Below are positions 1-10,838 of a stretch of DNA of 64,000 nucleotides, piece by piece (position 1 is the first letter of the stretch; the number at the start of each line of letters is the position of its first letter). The notes below the pieces were generated by a model. That model was not told where the DNA came from. It did not search any database and saw only the letters and a program-made list of their open reading frames with translations. A program made the position numbers and the translations under genes. The DNA is from Anastrepha obliqua (Eukaryota; Arthropoda; Insecta; Diptera; Tephritidae). The DNA is taken from the NCBI RefSeq assembly GCF_027943255.1, contig NC_072893.1:120341784-120405783 (forward strand). Reading direction: 5' to 3'.

Positions 1-59
1 TAAATTAATTAGCAAAGCAAACTACTCAGAGCAGACAATCCATTTGTGGAAAAAACCCA

Positions 60-172
60 TCTACGTTACCGGGGCGACCAGGATTTATAACCGGCGAAAA
101 ACTGTCACTACAACAGCATTCCCCGTGCGTGCATGGGGAATGTTTATGATGCTACAACAACAGCAACCAAGA
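60..172 (+). repeat. Retroelement 3' tail with hairpin and (CAA)n, copy A
   Basis: The segment has an 8-bp stem (CATTCCCC/GGGGAATG) around a 10-base loop, followed by a CAA-rich tail (gctacaacaacagcaacc). Related copies lie at 31196-31305 (minus), 47846-47958 and 51958-52045. The shared order is a GC-rich ccgg block, ctgtcact, the hairpin, then (CAA)n. This looks like the 3' end of a SINE or truncated LINE that uses (CAA)n-tail retrotransposition. The parent element was not identified. Confidence 0.6.
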
Positions 173-1209
173 CCTGTCTCGTCTCTACGTCGTAGAGGAT
201 CTTGAAATGCTACAACAACAATTAAAACCTTGTAAATACGCAAACGACCTGAGTAGCCGATTTTTAGTTTAAGTTCACCTCAGTATACACAACAACTTAG
301 TAATTTTTTATTGCTTCATTTATATTGATCGGGTATTTTTTCTATTCTATTAAGTATAAAAATAATATATAATGTATAAAATTATTAAATTAGTATATAA
401 AAAATCACGTGACCCAAAGTACAATGAAAAACAAGTTGCTTCAGAGTCTGCATCATTTCTCCTTGAAATGTTGATGGATCTGTAAAAAATAAAAAAAATC
501 TTGTAAAATAAAGTTGTAGTTATAGTCTGTCGAGCCGGATTTTTGAATTTCGAAAAATTTAGCAATTTACGGCATTTAAAAAAAAGGATGCGTTTTACGT
601 CATAAATGTTACACTTTAATTATGTTTTTTATGTTAAATTTTTTTAATAAAAATATGAAAAATCCGACTGACAGACTGTAGAGAAAACACTTTATTATAA
701 AAAAACCGCAAAATATTAAAAACTGTATGAATTATCATGCAGACCGTGCCGGAAAAAGTAATTTCGAGAAAAACGAGTTTAAACTTTCGAGTGCATTTCA
801 TAACGGCCAGCTGCCTCAAACCAAGGAGAGCTACCTGTGCGTATCAAACTCTCTTCGGGCAGTCACATTTACTACCATAACTCTGTATCTATGGACTTCC
901 ACAGAAATACGCCTAAAACTATAAATCTGTAAAAAAAATCGATATTTTGAAAATTTTGAACGTATGTAACCCCTTAAACACTATGGTGAGAAAAATAGCT
1001 GAGCGTAAAAGATCTCAAAACTACTTTTATTGAACCAATTGTGGCATTCGATAAACTAAGCATAGAAGGAAATGATTCCACTACAAAACAATCGTATCAA
1101 TTCCACAGTGCCTCCTTTATGGATGTATTTGTATTATTTCCAAATATTATGCTGTGATTGAACCGGTAACCAACATAATGCGGTCGAAGACCTATAACAC
1201 TATTTTTGA
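173..1209. other. AT-rich intergenic stretch, no gene recognised
   Basis: Short open frames exist on both strands but none resembles a known protein or has splice structure. The sequence gtaaccccttaa at 966-977 resembles the end of the TTAA-flanked MITE at 43210-43946, so part of this stretch may be a decayed relative. A matching left end was not found. Confidence 0.4.
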
Positions 1210-1350
1210 TCGAGCGCCGATGTATGATAGTTTTCAGGAATATATTTCAAGAAGAGTTTTAAGCCGACACCGAACGGCAAATGGTTCTTTTATGAGTAGG
1301 GTTTTCATGGCAGAAATACACTCGGAGGTTTGCCATTGGTTTTATTTAAT
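1210..1350 (-). repeat. SINE body fragment
   Basis: The segment shares the block catggcagaaatacactcgg followed by aggtttgccattg with the complete SINE at 24020-24344. It also shares the upstream gccgac-cgaacggcaa motif. The tRNA-like head is absent, so this is a truncated copy. Confidence 0.5.
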
Positions 1351-1527
1351 ATAACCACACCGTCTTGTATTTTTCTACTTTTCTTGGCCGTGTTGCAATA
1401 GAAGATAAATCTCGCTGCGAAGATAAGTTGCTGCCGATGAGAATGAAATGGAATTATGGCACAGAACTCTTGTTAAAAACGGTAACATATAAATCTGGTT
1501 TGTCAGAAAACAGAATTAAAAAAAAAA

Positions 1528-1891
1528 ATACCAGTCTAACGGTTAGACGCGATAGAAGTGAAACCTTCCGTAAAACAAACTGAGAGAGAATGAGACGAAA
1601 GCAGCATTAGGAGCGGGATAATTATAGGTTCATTATAATATTGCTATAAAGTTCATATTTTATTTTCTCCATTTTATTGTTATTCATCCTCAATGTTTTC
1701 AATTTCAACAAATGATACGAGTGGCTTATGTTTAGTTTTATTTTCTTTTTGTTTTTTTTTCTGTCGATATTCACGAAACTTTTCTGCATTATTTTTCGGC
1801 ATAATTGCGGTAAATATTTAAAAATGAAAATATTTACGAATATAAAAATACGGACGCAATACAGCACACGCGGTTGCTATTATGAGCGTCG
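1528..1891 (-). mobile_element. Helentron-like deletion derivative
   Basis: Read on the minus strand, this copy starts with the same end as 37073-37705 (gacgctcataatagcaaccg), includes the peptide start MPKNNAEKFREYRQKK, and ends with the same terminal hairpin, tctaacggttaga. The N-terminal peptide runs out of frame into the 3' part, which still encodes the reading KPLVSFVEIENIEDE seen intact in the other copy. It is therefore an internally deleted relic with both ends preserved. A Helentron/Helitron2 origin is inferred from the REYRQKK N-terminus and the endonuclease-like fragment in the sister copy. Confidence 0.5.
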
Positions 1892-2987
1892 TATCGCGTA
1901 TATTACACAGACGTACTAACATACACACAAACATTCGTAGGACGCTTGGTTTGAATTTTGTATACATATGTATGTATGCTATACTATAGTCTAGCCTATG
2001 TACGTACATACATATTTGTGTTCTGAACTTCCAGCAAAACAATGCTTATTAATATACACATATGCATCTACATACAACCGCACACACAGGCCACTCACTT
2101 TATTCCTGTAAATGCGTATGTCGTCCAAAGCTAAAATTCTATGCCTAGCGACTACAAGAACAAAATGCATTAATAGGCGCAGGCGTAGCGGCCATCATCC
2201 AACAAAAACTCATCATCAAAAAATTGATTTATAAATTCGAGCTCATAGTTCTAAGAGCAAGTACTTTCATTCATAAAACGAGCCGCCCATATGCTAATTT
2301 TCTCGACAATTCGAAAATAGTCAATATTGGAATATTTCGCGTAGAATTATTTGCCAATATTCAATTTTTGTCAAGTCGAGTGCCCGCGGCTCCGTAAATA
2401 TGTTTGCTCGACAACCGCAGCTGCCTGTTCAAGGTTACTGTACATTAGGCCGGGTCGATTTGTGGGAAGGCAAAAAAATCGCCCATTGCTCTGTTAAAAT
2501 CATATTCTAGGGATCAGAATAAGAAATTTTGCCGAAGGAACCATACCTCTAAAACGATTTCTGATATCCCCCAATATGGGTCGAACTTTTTAGTTTCTTT
2601 TCTATAACTCACATTCATTCATTTACATATGTTCTGACTAAATAAATTTCTTAAGAGAAAAAATAGATAATATTATAAATAAATGAAAATAAAGAAAAAG
2701 CATATAGTGGAGTGCCCGGGGGTTTTGACCTCGGATCTCTGAGGGACTGAATGAATTGCCATGTAACCATCAGGATTTTCTTTTGTATGCTCTAAATTGT
2801 AACTTCTACCAATATTATATTGTGCAATTAATTTTTTCATTGTTTAAACAAAAAAATATGAAAAATTAATATATTGGAGCATAATATAATATTTAGTTGG
2901 AAATAATTTTTTTTAGTTCTACGTTAAATTTTACTTAAATAGATAAAGAAATACATCTTCCCAACGTTATATATTATTGGTTATATT

Positions 2988-5392
2988 ATGGCTGGAAGTG
3001 GGATAAAAGAAGTTCTTTCTACCATTTATGCAGAAAATACGATTGATCACATAACGTCAGGACGTGCCTATGCTAGAGCAATACGTGCTCATACCTTATT
3101 GCAGCAGGCTTTATCACAATTAATTTTTGAAGATCTTAAGGAAAATAATGCGGATTTTTTAAATGTATTGAATGACGAATAAATATCGGTGATTTTTGAA
3201 ATGTTCAATTACAATGAAATTACAGAAAATCAAGGATTTCAAATGCTGAGTAGAATTTTTGAAGATAAGTTAGTTGAGCTTGAAAATAAAGATAAAACAT
3301 CAAAACTATGGATTACGTATTTTCGAATGGTAACAATATTGAAAGACTTCATTGCAGCCGACCTTATGGGGGATTGGAATTTACACCTACATAGTACTGA
3401 GCTGATGATTGCACTATTCGACGCATCAGGACATTTTCCCTATGCGAAGGCTGCACAAATTTATCTGCAAGATATGAAGGAATTACAGTGTAAAATGGAT
3501 CCAGCAGAGTTCGAAAAATATACAACAGGATATTTCACATCTAGGCGATCAGATATTTTTTTTCTGGTATTGCAAGTGATCAGACTTTAATGAAAGGAAT
3601 AAGCGTCGAAGGGGGTCCTTTTGAACGAGGTGCCACTGAAAGTGTAGTTTATAAATGGATCAGAGGAGTTATTTATAGAAAAGATATTATTGAAAGCATA
3701 GAAAATTTTTGTGACATATCTTTCAATAAAAGTCATCAACGCAGTGATTCTACAGATGCTAGAATTGAAAGGGATGGTATCGATGTAAAAAGATTGGTAG
3801 ACTTCTTCAAAGAACACAGTCCTTTTCCTGATACAGATGCAATTATGTCAATTGCCACTGGAATTACCGGTGATAAAAGTATAAATTGTTACAATGCTTT
3901 TGAAGAAGGTTTAAAAGTTATGAATAAAATCGAAGGGAAAAATGTACGCGAATTGAAGTTATTAAGGAAAGATAAAATAAATAATCTATTGGCTAAAAAT
4001 AATAAAATAAAAATTCATGACAATGTTATTCCCGTTGATCCATTGTTGCTGTTTCAACGTATTTGTGTGTTGAAAAAAACATATTATGAACTAAAAACTT
4101 ATATGAATTATGAACTGGCACCATATCCACTTGCTCTGTTTGAAGATGGCCAACTGCGAAAAACAAAAAAATCAACTTTCTACGAATTATTGCCAGAAAT
4201 TCAGATTAATTTGAAAAGCTTAGAAAATGTTCATTATGTTATTGATGGAGGCATGTTGTTATATCGTTGCAAATGGCAATTAAATGAAACATTCAAAATG
4301 ATATGCGAACATTACGTAAGATATTTGAGGAATAATTATAATAACGCATACGTGGTATTTGATGGATATAAGAAGCACGGTATTAAATCTGCTGAAAGGA
4401 ATCGTCGCGCACTAAAAAATATAAGTACAGATATTGAATTTGATGAAAATATGCCGTTAAAAATCGCTCAAGATAAATTTCTAACGAATAAAAAACATAA
4501 ATCTCGCCTAATCGAAATGTTAAGTATAAAATTAGCTGATAACAATATTTTTACATGCCAAGCGGAAAGCGATGCAGATAAAATAAATGTTGATACAGCA
4601 ATTAGTTTAGAATCTCAAAATATTGTTGTAATTTCTGAAGACATTGACGTCTTGGTTGTGTTAACGTCATTGACGCCTACTGATCGTGAAATATATTTTT
4701 TAAAACCATCCCGAGGCAAAGTTAACCAACAAATATTTTCATTGAAAAGTTTAGAAAAATCTCTACCAGCATCTAAAGAACATGTTCTATTTTTACATGC
4801 TTTCACGGGCTGTGATACTACTTCTGCGTTTTACAATAAAGGAAAAATTAAGTTTATCAAAAATTTTGAGAAGCGGATTGATCTACATGGCTCAGCAGCA
4901 GTATTTAAAAATGTACATGAAGATGCAAATAATATATTTCAAGCTGGTATTACATGTATTTTGGGACTGTATGGTGGTTCGGCAAAAATTACAGATTTGA
5001 ATACATTCAGGTTCAATTCTTTCATCAAAGCAACTGCCAAAGACACAAGTGTTCTTTTATCTTCGTTACCACCCAAATCTGATGCAGCATTTGAACACTT
5101 TAAACGGGTTTACCTACAAATTCAGATGTGGTTAGGGAATGATTTAATCATCGAAAATTGGGGATGGAACTATTCCAATAATACCTATCATCCAATATTT
5201 ACGAATCAATTACCTGCTCCGGAAAATTTATTAAAAATGTTATTTTGCAATTGCAAAAAAGGATGTGGAGCTGCATGCGGATGCCGAAAAAGTGGATTAT
5301 ACTGCAGTGTAGCATGCCTACAGTGCAACGACGACAGCTGTCTAAATGTAGCGCCTATGATTAACATCAGTGAAATTGAAGATGATATTTGA
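2988..5392 (+). pseudogene. XPG/FEN1-like nuclease with C-terminal CXC domain, copy 1 (broken)
   Basis: The reading is one long protein with two lesions: an in-frame TAA at 3180-3182, and a frameshift in the eight-T run near 3557-3564 that moves the frame before the 600-residue ORF at 3590. The N-terminal part (HLHSTELMIALF, YAKAAQIYLQDM, RRSDIFF) matches a large uncharacterised family repeated in cnidarian, mollusc, fish and aphid genomes. In the 600-aa ORF a PIN/XPG-like core is visible: VIDGG (Asp219), VFDG (Asp258), AESDAD (Glu326, Asp328, Asp330), SEDIDVLV (Asp351, Asp353) and GCDTTSAF (Asp409). The tail (residues 553-584) holds nine cysteines in a tesmin/TSO1-like CXC pattern. The family is not functionally characterised to my knowledge. 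A nuclease role is inferred from the acidic motifs. Confidence 0.65.
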
Positions 5393-8300
5393 AAAAATGT
5401 AAATTTTTCAATAGACAAATTTTTTTGTTAATTCATTTTTTTCTTTTAAATAGTCATAATTTTTTTGTTTTTAATAATTAATTCGATTTTACTTTTATGC
5501 TATAATAACAGAAAACAATTTTTTATTTTTTTTTTGTATGCTAATTGTTTAAATAAACGAATAGTTTACATAATATTTTTTTTTTTTACATTTATTTATC
5601 CATAATCTATTTATTTTTTCATTTGCTTCCACTTCTGTTACAAAAACAATAAATTCTACAACGTTATTTGCATTATAGCACATAAGTTATTGCAATCATA
5701 AATTTTTGCTATTTAAAAATCAAATGCACAACTTTTAAATAGGTAGAGATTATTATTTATGTTATTCACAACACATTTTCGCAAAGATAATTTAATTTCA
5801 TCTAGTCCCTGAGACATCCTAGGTTTTAACGTTTTTAACGCTCCAGACACTCCACTATCAGGACGTGCCTATGCTAGAGCAATACGTGCTCATACCTTAT
5901 TGCAGCAGGCTTTATCACAATTAATTTTTGAAGATCTTAAGGAAAATAATGCGGATTTTTTAAATGTATTGAATGACGAATAAATATCGGTGATTTTTGA
6001 AATGTTCAATTACAATGAAATTACAGAAAATCAAGGATTTCAAATGCTGAGTAGAATTTTTGAAGATAAGTTAGTTGAGCTTGAAAATAAAGATAAAACA
6101 TCAAAACTATGGATTACGTATTTTCGAATGGTAACAATATTGAAAGACTTCATTGCAGCCGACCTTATGGGGGATTGGAATTTACACCTACATAGTACTG
6201 AGCTGATGATTGCACTATTCGACGCATCAGGACATTTTCCCTATGCGAAGGCTGCACAAATTTATCTGCAAGATATGAAGGAATTACAGTGTAAAATGGA
6301 TCCAGCAGAGTTCGAAAAATATACAACAGGATATTTCACATCTAGGCGATCAGATATTTTTTTTCTGGTATTGCAAGTGATCAGACTTTAATGAAAGGAA
6401 TAAGCGTCGAAGGGGGTCCTTTTGAACGAGGTGCCACTGAAAGTGTAGTTTATAAATGGATCAGAGGAGTTATTTATAGAAAAGATATTATTGAAAGCAT
6501 AGAAAATTTTTGTGACATATCTTTCAATAAAAGTCATCAACGCAGTGATTCTACAGATGCTAGAATTGAAAGGGATGGTATCGATGTAAAAAGATTGGTA
6601 GACTTCTTCAAAGAACACAGTCCTTTTCCTGATACAGATGCAATTATGTCAATTGCCACTGGAATTACCGGTGATAAAAGTATAAATTGTTACAATGCTT
6701 TTGAAGAAGGTTTAAAAGTTATGAATAAAATCGAAGGGAAAAATGTACGCGAATTGAAGTTATTAAGGAAAGATAAAATAAATAATCTATTGGCTAAAAA
6801 TAATAAAATAAAAATTCATGACAATGTTATTCCCGTTGATCCATTGTTGCTGTTTCAACGTATTTGTGTGTTGAAAAAAACATATTATGAACTAAAAACT
6901 TATATGAATTATGAACTGGCACCATATCCACTTGCTCTGTTTGAAGATGGCCAACTGCGAAAAACAAAAAAATCAACTTTCTACGAATTATTGCCAGAAA
7001 TTCAGATTAATTTGAAAAGCTTAGAAAATGTTCATTATGTTATTGATGGAGGCATGTTGTTATATCGTTGCAAATGGCAATTAAATGAAACATTCAAAAT
7101 GATATGCGAACATTACGTAAGATATTTGAGGAATAATTATAATAACGCATACGTGGTATTTGATGGATATAAGAAGCACGGTATTAAATCTGCTGAAAGG
7201 AATCGTCGCGCACTAAAAAATATAAGTACAGATATTGAATTTGATGAAAATATGCCGTTAAAAATCGCTCAAGATAAATTTCTAACGAATAAAAAACATA
7301 AATCTCGCCTAATCGAAATGTTAAGTATAAAATTAGCTGATAACAATATTTTTACATGCCAAGCGGAAAGCGATGCAGATAAAATAAATGTTGATACAGC
7401 AATTAGTTTAGAATCTCAAAATATTGTTGTAATTTCTGAAGACATTGACGTCTTGGTTGTGTTAACGTCATTGACGCCTACTGATCGTGAAATATATTTT
7501 TTAAAACCATCCCGAGGCAAAGTTAACCAACAAATATTTTCATTGAAAAGTTTAGAAAAATCTCTACCAGCATCTAAAGAACATGTTCTATTTTTACATG
7601 CTTTCACGGGCTGTGATACTACTTCTGCGTTTTACAATAAAGGAAAAATTAAGTTTATCAAAAATTTTGAGAAGCGGATTGATCTACATGGCTCAGCAGC
7701 AGTATTTAAAAATGTACATGAAGATGCAAATAATATATTTCAAGCTGGTATTACATGTATTTTGGGACTGTATGGTGGTTCGGCAAAAATTACAGATTTG
7801 AATACATTCAGGTTCAATTCTTTCATCAAAGCAACTGCCAAAGACACAAGTGTTCTTTTATCTTCGTTACCACCCAAATCTGATGCAGCATTTGAACACT
7901 TTAAACGGGTTTACCTACAAATTCAGATGTGGTTAGGGAATGATTTAATCATCGAAAATTGGGGATGGAACTATTCCAATAATACCTATCATCCAATATT
8001 TACGAATCAATTACCTGCTCCGGAAAATTTATTAAAAATGTTATTTTGCAATTGCAAAAAAGGATGTGGAGCTGCATGCGGATGCCGAAAAAGTGGATTA
8101 TACTGCAGTGTAGCATGCCTACAGTGCAACGACGACAGCTGTCTAAATGTAGCGCCTATGATTAACATCAGTGAAATTGAAGATGATATTTGAAAAAATG
8201 TAAATTTTTCAATAGACAAATTTTTTTGTTAATTCATTTTTTTCTTTTAAATAGTCATAATTTTTTTGTTTTTAATAATTAATTCGATTTTACTTTTATG

Positions 8301-8658
8301 CTATAATAACAGAAAACAATTTTTTATTTTTTTTTTGTATGCTAATTGTTTAAATAAACGAATAGTTTACATAATATTTTTTTTTTTTACATTTATTTAT
8401 CCATAATCTATTTATTTTTTCATTTGCTTCCACTTCTGTTACAAAAACAATAAATTCTACAACGTTATTTGCATTATAGCACATAAGTTATTGCAATCAT
8501 AAATTTTTGCTATTTAAAAATCAAATGCACAACTTTTAAATAGGTAGAGATTATTATTTATGTTATTCACAACACATTTTCGCAAAGATAATTTAATTTC
8601 ATCTAGTCCCTGAGACATCCTAGGTTTTAACGTTTTTAACGCTCCAGACACTCCACTA
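3057..8658. repeat. Tandem duplication, two 2801-bp units
   Basis: Unit 1 is 3057-5857 and unit 2 is 5858-8658. The offset is 2801 throughout, including homopolymer lengths (the 12-T run near 5576 and 8377), and the 600-aa ORFs are identical. The junction joins the element's right end (cactccacta) directly to an internal position (tcaggacgtg). The unit boundary therefore coincides with the inner transposon's terminus. This could be a recent tandem duplication, an aberrant transposition, or an assembly artefact. Confidence 0.85.
5858..8193 (+). pseudogene. XPG/FEN1-like nuclease, copy 2 (5'-truncated, same lesions)
   Basis: This copy repeats the first gene from the codons for GRAYARA onward, so it lacks the first 23-24 residues and the start codon. 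The same in-frame TAA (5981-5983) and the same eight-T frameshift (about 6358-6365) are present. The 600-residue ORF 6391-8193 is identical, with all acidic motifs and the nine-cysteine tail. Sharing both disabling lesions shows that the copies arose after the gene was already broken, or that one is an assembly duplicate. Confidence 0.65.
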
Positions 8659-9195
8659 ATAGCCATTTAGCTGATTTTTTCATGTAAAGGCCAAAAATGG
8701 TGATATTTTGAAATTGGGGGACATCAGAATTCGTTTTAGAGGCATGGTTCCTTCGGCAAAGTTTCTTATTTTGATCCCTAGAATACGATTTTCATAGAGC
8801 AATGAGCGATTTTTAAATCGACCCGCCCTACTGTACATGCAATGCTGTGCCTATGAATGCGCGCTGGATTTCTTGAGAAATTTTACCGTATGTTTTGCTG
8901 TGGCGAGGCACATATGTACATACACACAACATATACATATATCCGCATATATACATACATATATAAATTCACAAATTTAAATTTGCTTATGCCATCCTTC
9001 TGTGTGCCTGGTAATGAAGCATTTTCTATACATACATATATATACGTATATCTTTTTTCTTCTTCTTTTTGGTGTCGCTTTTTCGTTTCATCGAGTCTCA
9101 AATCACTCCCAACGATTTTAAACAAGTTTTCACTTCAAAAATCAGACAAGCGCTTGAAATTTAGCTTGCAACGCCTTGCAGCACAGCTACGATGA

Positions 9196-9331
9196 AATAA
9201 CATAACATAACATAACATAACATAACATAACATAACATAACATAACAAACATAACATTACATTACATAACATAACATAACATAACATAACATAATATAAC
9301 ATAACATAATATAACATAACATAACATAACA
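9196..9331. repeat. (AACAT)n pentanucleotide microsatellite
   Basis: About 27 nearly perfect units of a five-base repeat (taaca/aacat) run in tandem, with a few ATATA or ACATT variants in the middle and at the end. The long open frame across it on the minus strand is only a product of the repeat. Confidence 0.9.
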
Positions 9332-9339
9332 TGCTGTTC

Positions 9340-9775
9340 AAGCAAGGTAACGACGCATGAGCAAGATAACGACGCATTTTTTGGTGCGAGCAGCCGGCTA
9401 CATAGAATTATTAGACGTTATCACGTCAAAAAATAATAATAACATTAAAACAACAGGTATTATTACCAAACTTGGTTTTATTTTAAATTCTTCAAGTAAA
9501 TCAAATTAATAATAATCAATAAGAAGGCATATGCAAATACAAATACGTGAATTTATATATGTACATATACGCATATACATACATATATACGCTCACTTAA
9601 GTAGGAGAGAGCAAGATGTCGAACGTTGCCGTTCGTTTGCTTTGTTTGCTTTGTCGTTCGTTCCGCGCTTTCGCTTGCAGTTCATTCAAGGTAACGGCAA
9701 TGAGCAAGGTAACGACACATTTTTTCGTGCGTGCAGCCATTAAATCGAATTATAAGACGTTATCACGTCAAAAAT
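9340..9775. repeat. Dispersed repeat family with gcaaggtaacgac minirepeats (two partial copies)
   Basis: Two adjacent partial copies (9340-9435 and 9528-9775) end in the same motif, acgttatcacgtca, preceded by ttattagac or ttataagac. The second contains the block ctcacttaagtaggagagag and gatgtcgaacgttgccgttc, also found at 17127-17366. The minirepeat (a)gcaaggtaacgac(a) occurs one or two times here and five times in the 17.2 kb copy. No coding content is evident. Confidence 0.6.
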
Positions 9776-10129
9776 TAAAAATGGCGGCGCTACAGCTGCT
9801 CAAACGTGGCTTCTTTAATTTGAGCCGTGGAATCTACAGCCTCTTGTAATCAATTGAAATCAACCAGGCAAAAATTTTTCATTAAAATAAGTTATACCGC
9901 TTTGCACTTACTTATTTTTAACAAAAAATAATGAAAATTTGAACTGAAAAAAATTACACTGTTTTTTTATAAACAAATTGATCAAAACAATATTTTTAAT
10001 GATAATTAATATAAATTTTGAGATGCATGCAAAGGCCAGTATGTTAAAGAATATCTCTGCATACATTCTGTAAAAAAAGTACCGGGAATTGTTTAATAAA
10101 ACACAACATAATTTTTTAATCATCAAAAT

Positions 10130-10560
10130 TTATTTTGTCGCCTTCAAAATAGGCTCCATTCGAAGCAAAACATATATGCCATGATTAGTCCAGTCATCAA
10201 AGCCCCTCTTAAACGCCTTTGAAGAGATCTTCGTCAGCTCTTTCAGCAAATTCTCCTTAATGGCTTCTATCGACTCAAAGCGGAGTCCGCGGAGTGGCAA
10301 TTTAAGATTTGGGAAAATGAAAAAGTCACAGGGGGCTCTTGGAACTCTCTTGGAACTAGTCGAGCAGCCACTCGTCTCATGCCCAATCGATGGTGTAAAA
10401 TGTTACGAATTGATTCGAGAAACACGCTAAGGTCACAAGCTACCTCCCTGAAACTTAAATGATGGTTTGCCAGCATGATTTCCTTGACTTTGTCGACGTT
10501 TTCATCCGTTGAAGACAATGATTGGCGACCAGATCGGTCCTTTTTTGACAGAATGTACAT
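10130..10560 (-). pseudogene. mariner transposase deletion derivative
   Basis: On the minus strand the N-terminal helix-turn-helix part is readable (STDENVDKVKEIMLANHH, then LGMRRVAARLVP). It is followed directly by the C-terminal part (VTFSFSQILN..., and in another frame FESIEAIKENLLKEL and WTNHGIYVLLRMEPILKATK). The catalytic D34D core is missing between ARLVP and the C-terminus. Reading frames shift at the join. It is a dead internal-deletion copy lying just downstream of the Pdha paralogue. Confidence 0.75.
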
Positions 10561-10838
10561 TCATAATCCTCTAAATAAATTGGAATATTAAAAATGCTAG
10601 CGCTTGCTTAAAGGATACGATATGAAAAAAAAAAAAAACTAGTTAATTACGAAATTATTCAGCAACTTATCCTGTTATAATTTTAATTTCTAAAGATTTG
10701 TACATTTTCAAACATCAAACATCATTATTCTTTGGAAAAATATGTCAAATATAAATTTATCCATGTATGACTGGCACTCCAATAAAGTCTGCGAATTTTT
10801 CTGCCTTATTCCCAACGCGCAATCTTCTCGAACAACAT

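Larger units (their letters stand above)
2705..8658 (+). mobile_element. Inner DNA transposon carrying XPG/FEN1-like nuclease genes
   Basis: A second pair of inverted repeats lies inside the outer element. The left begins tagtggagtg at 2705 and the right ends cactccacta at 8658. Both continue with a shared agggact block about 40-55 bp in, so the repeats are imperfect. If the real ends are GTGGAGTG...CACTCCAC, both are flanked by TA (2705-2706 and 8657-8658), suggesting a TA target. The interior encodes only the nuclease-like protein; no DDE-type transposase motif is visible. The right-hand 2801 bp occur twice in tandem. The superfamily is not identified; Academ elements are one family reported to encode XPG nucleases, but I cannot place this element there. 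Confidence 0.6.
2446..8830. mobile_element. Outer TIR element with 8-bp TSD
   Basis: Inverted repeats of roughly 120-130 bp face each other. The left one begins taggccgggtcgattt at 2446 and the right one ends aaatcgacccgcccta at 8830. Both contain the shared block ctagggatca and the shared ccgaaggaaccat. The element is flanked by the perfect 8-bp direct repeat ctgtacat (2438-2445 and 8831-8838). An 8-bp TSD fits hAT, P, KDZ or Merlin-type elements. Without the inner insertion (2705-8658) only about 430 bp remain, so the outer element is probably a non-autonomous MITE. The terminal TAGG would suit hAT. Confidence 0.7.

Noticed and set aside
3587..3817. 76-aa minus-strand ORF (repeated at 6388-6618)
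   Set aside because: It is an antisense shadow of the nuclease ORF with no independent features.
9196..9331. Possible CRISPR-like array
   Set aside because: It is a simple five-base tandem repeat without spacers, in a eukaryotic genome.
9135..9377. 80-codon minus-strand ORF across the pentanucleotide array
   Set aside because: The peptide is a repetitive YVML/CYVM string produced by the (AACAT)n microsatellite; there is no coding signal.
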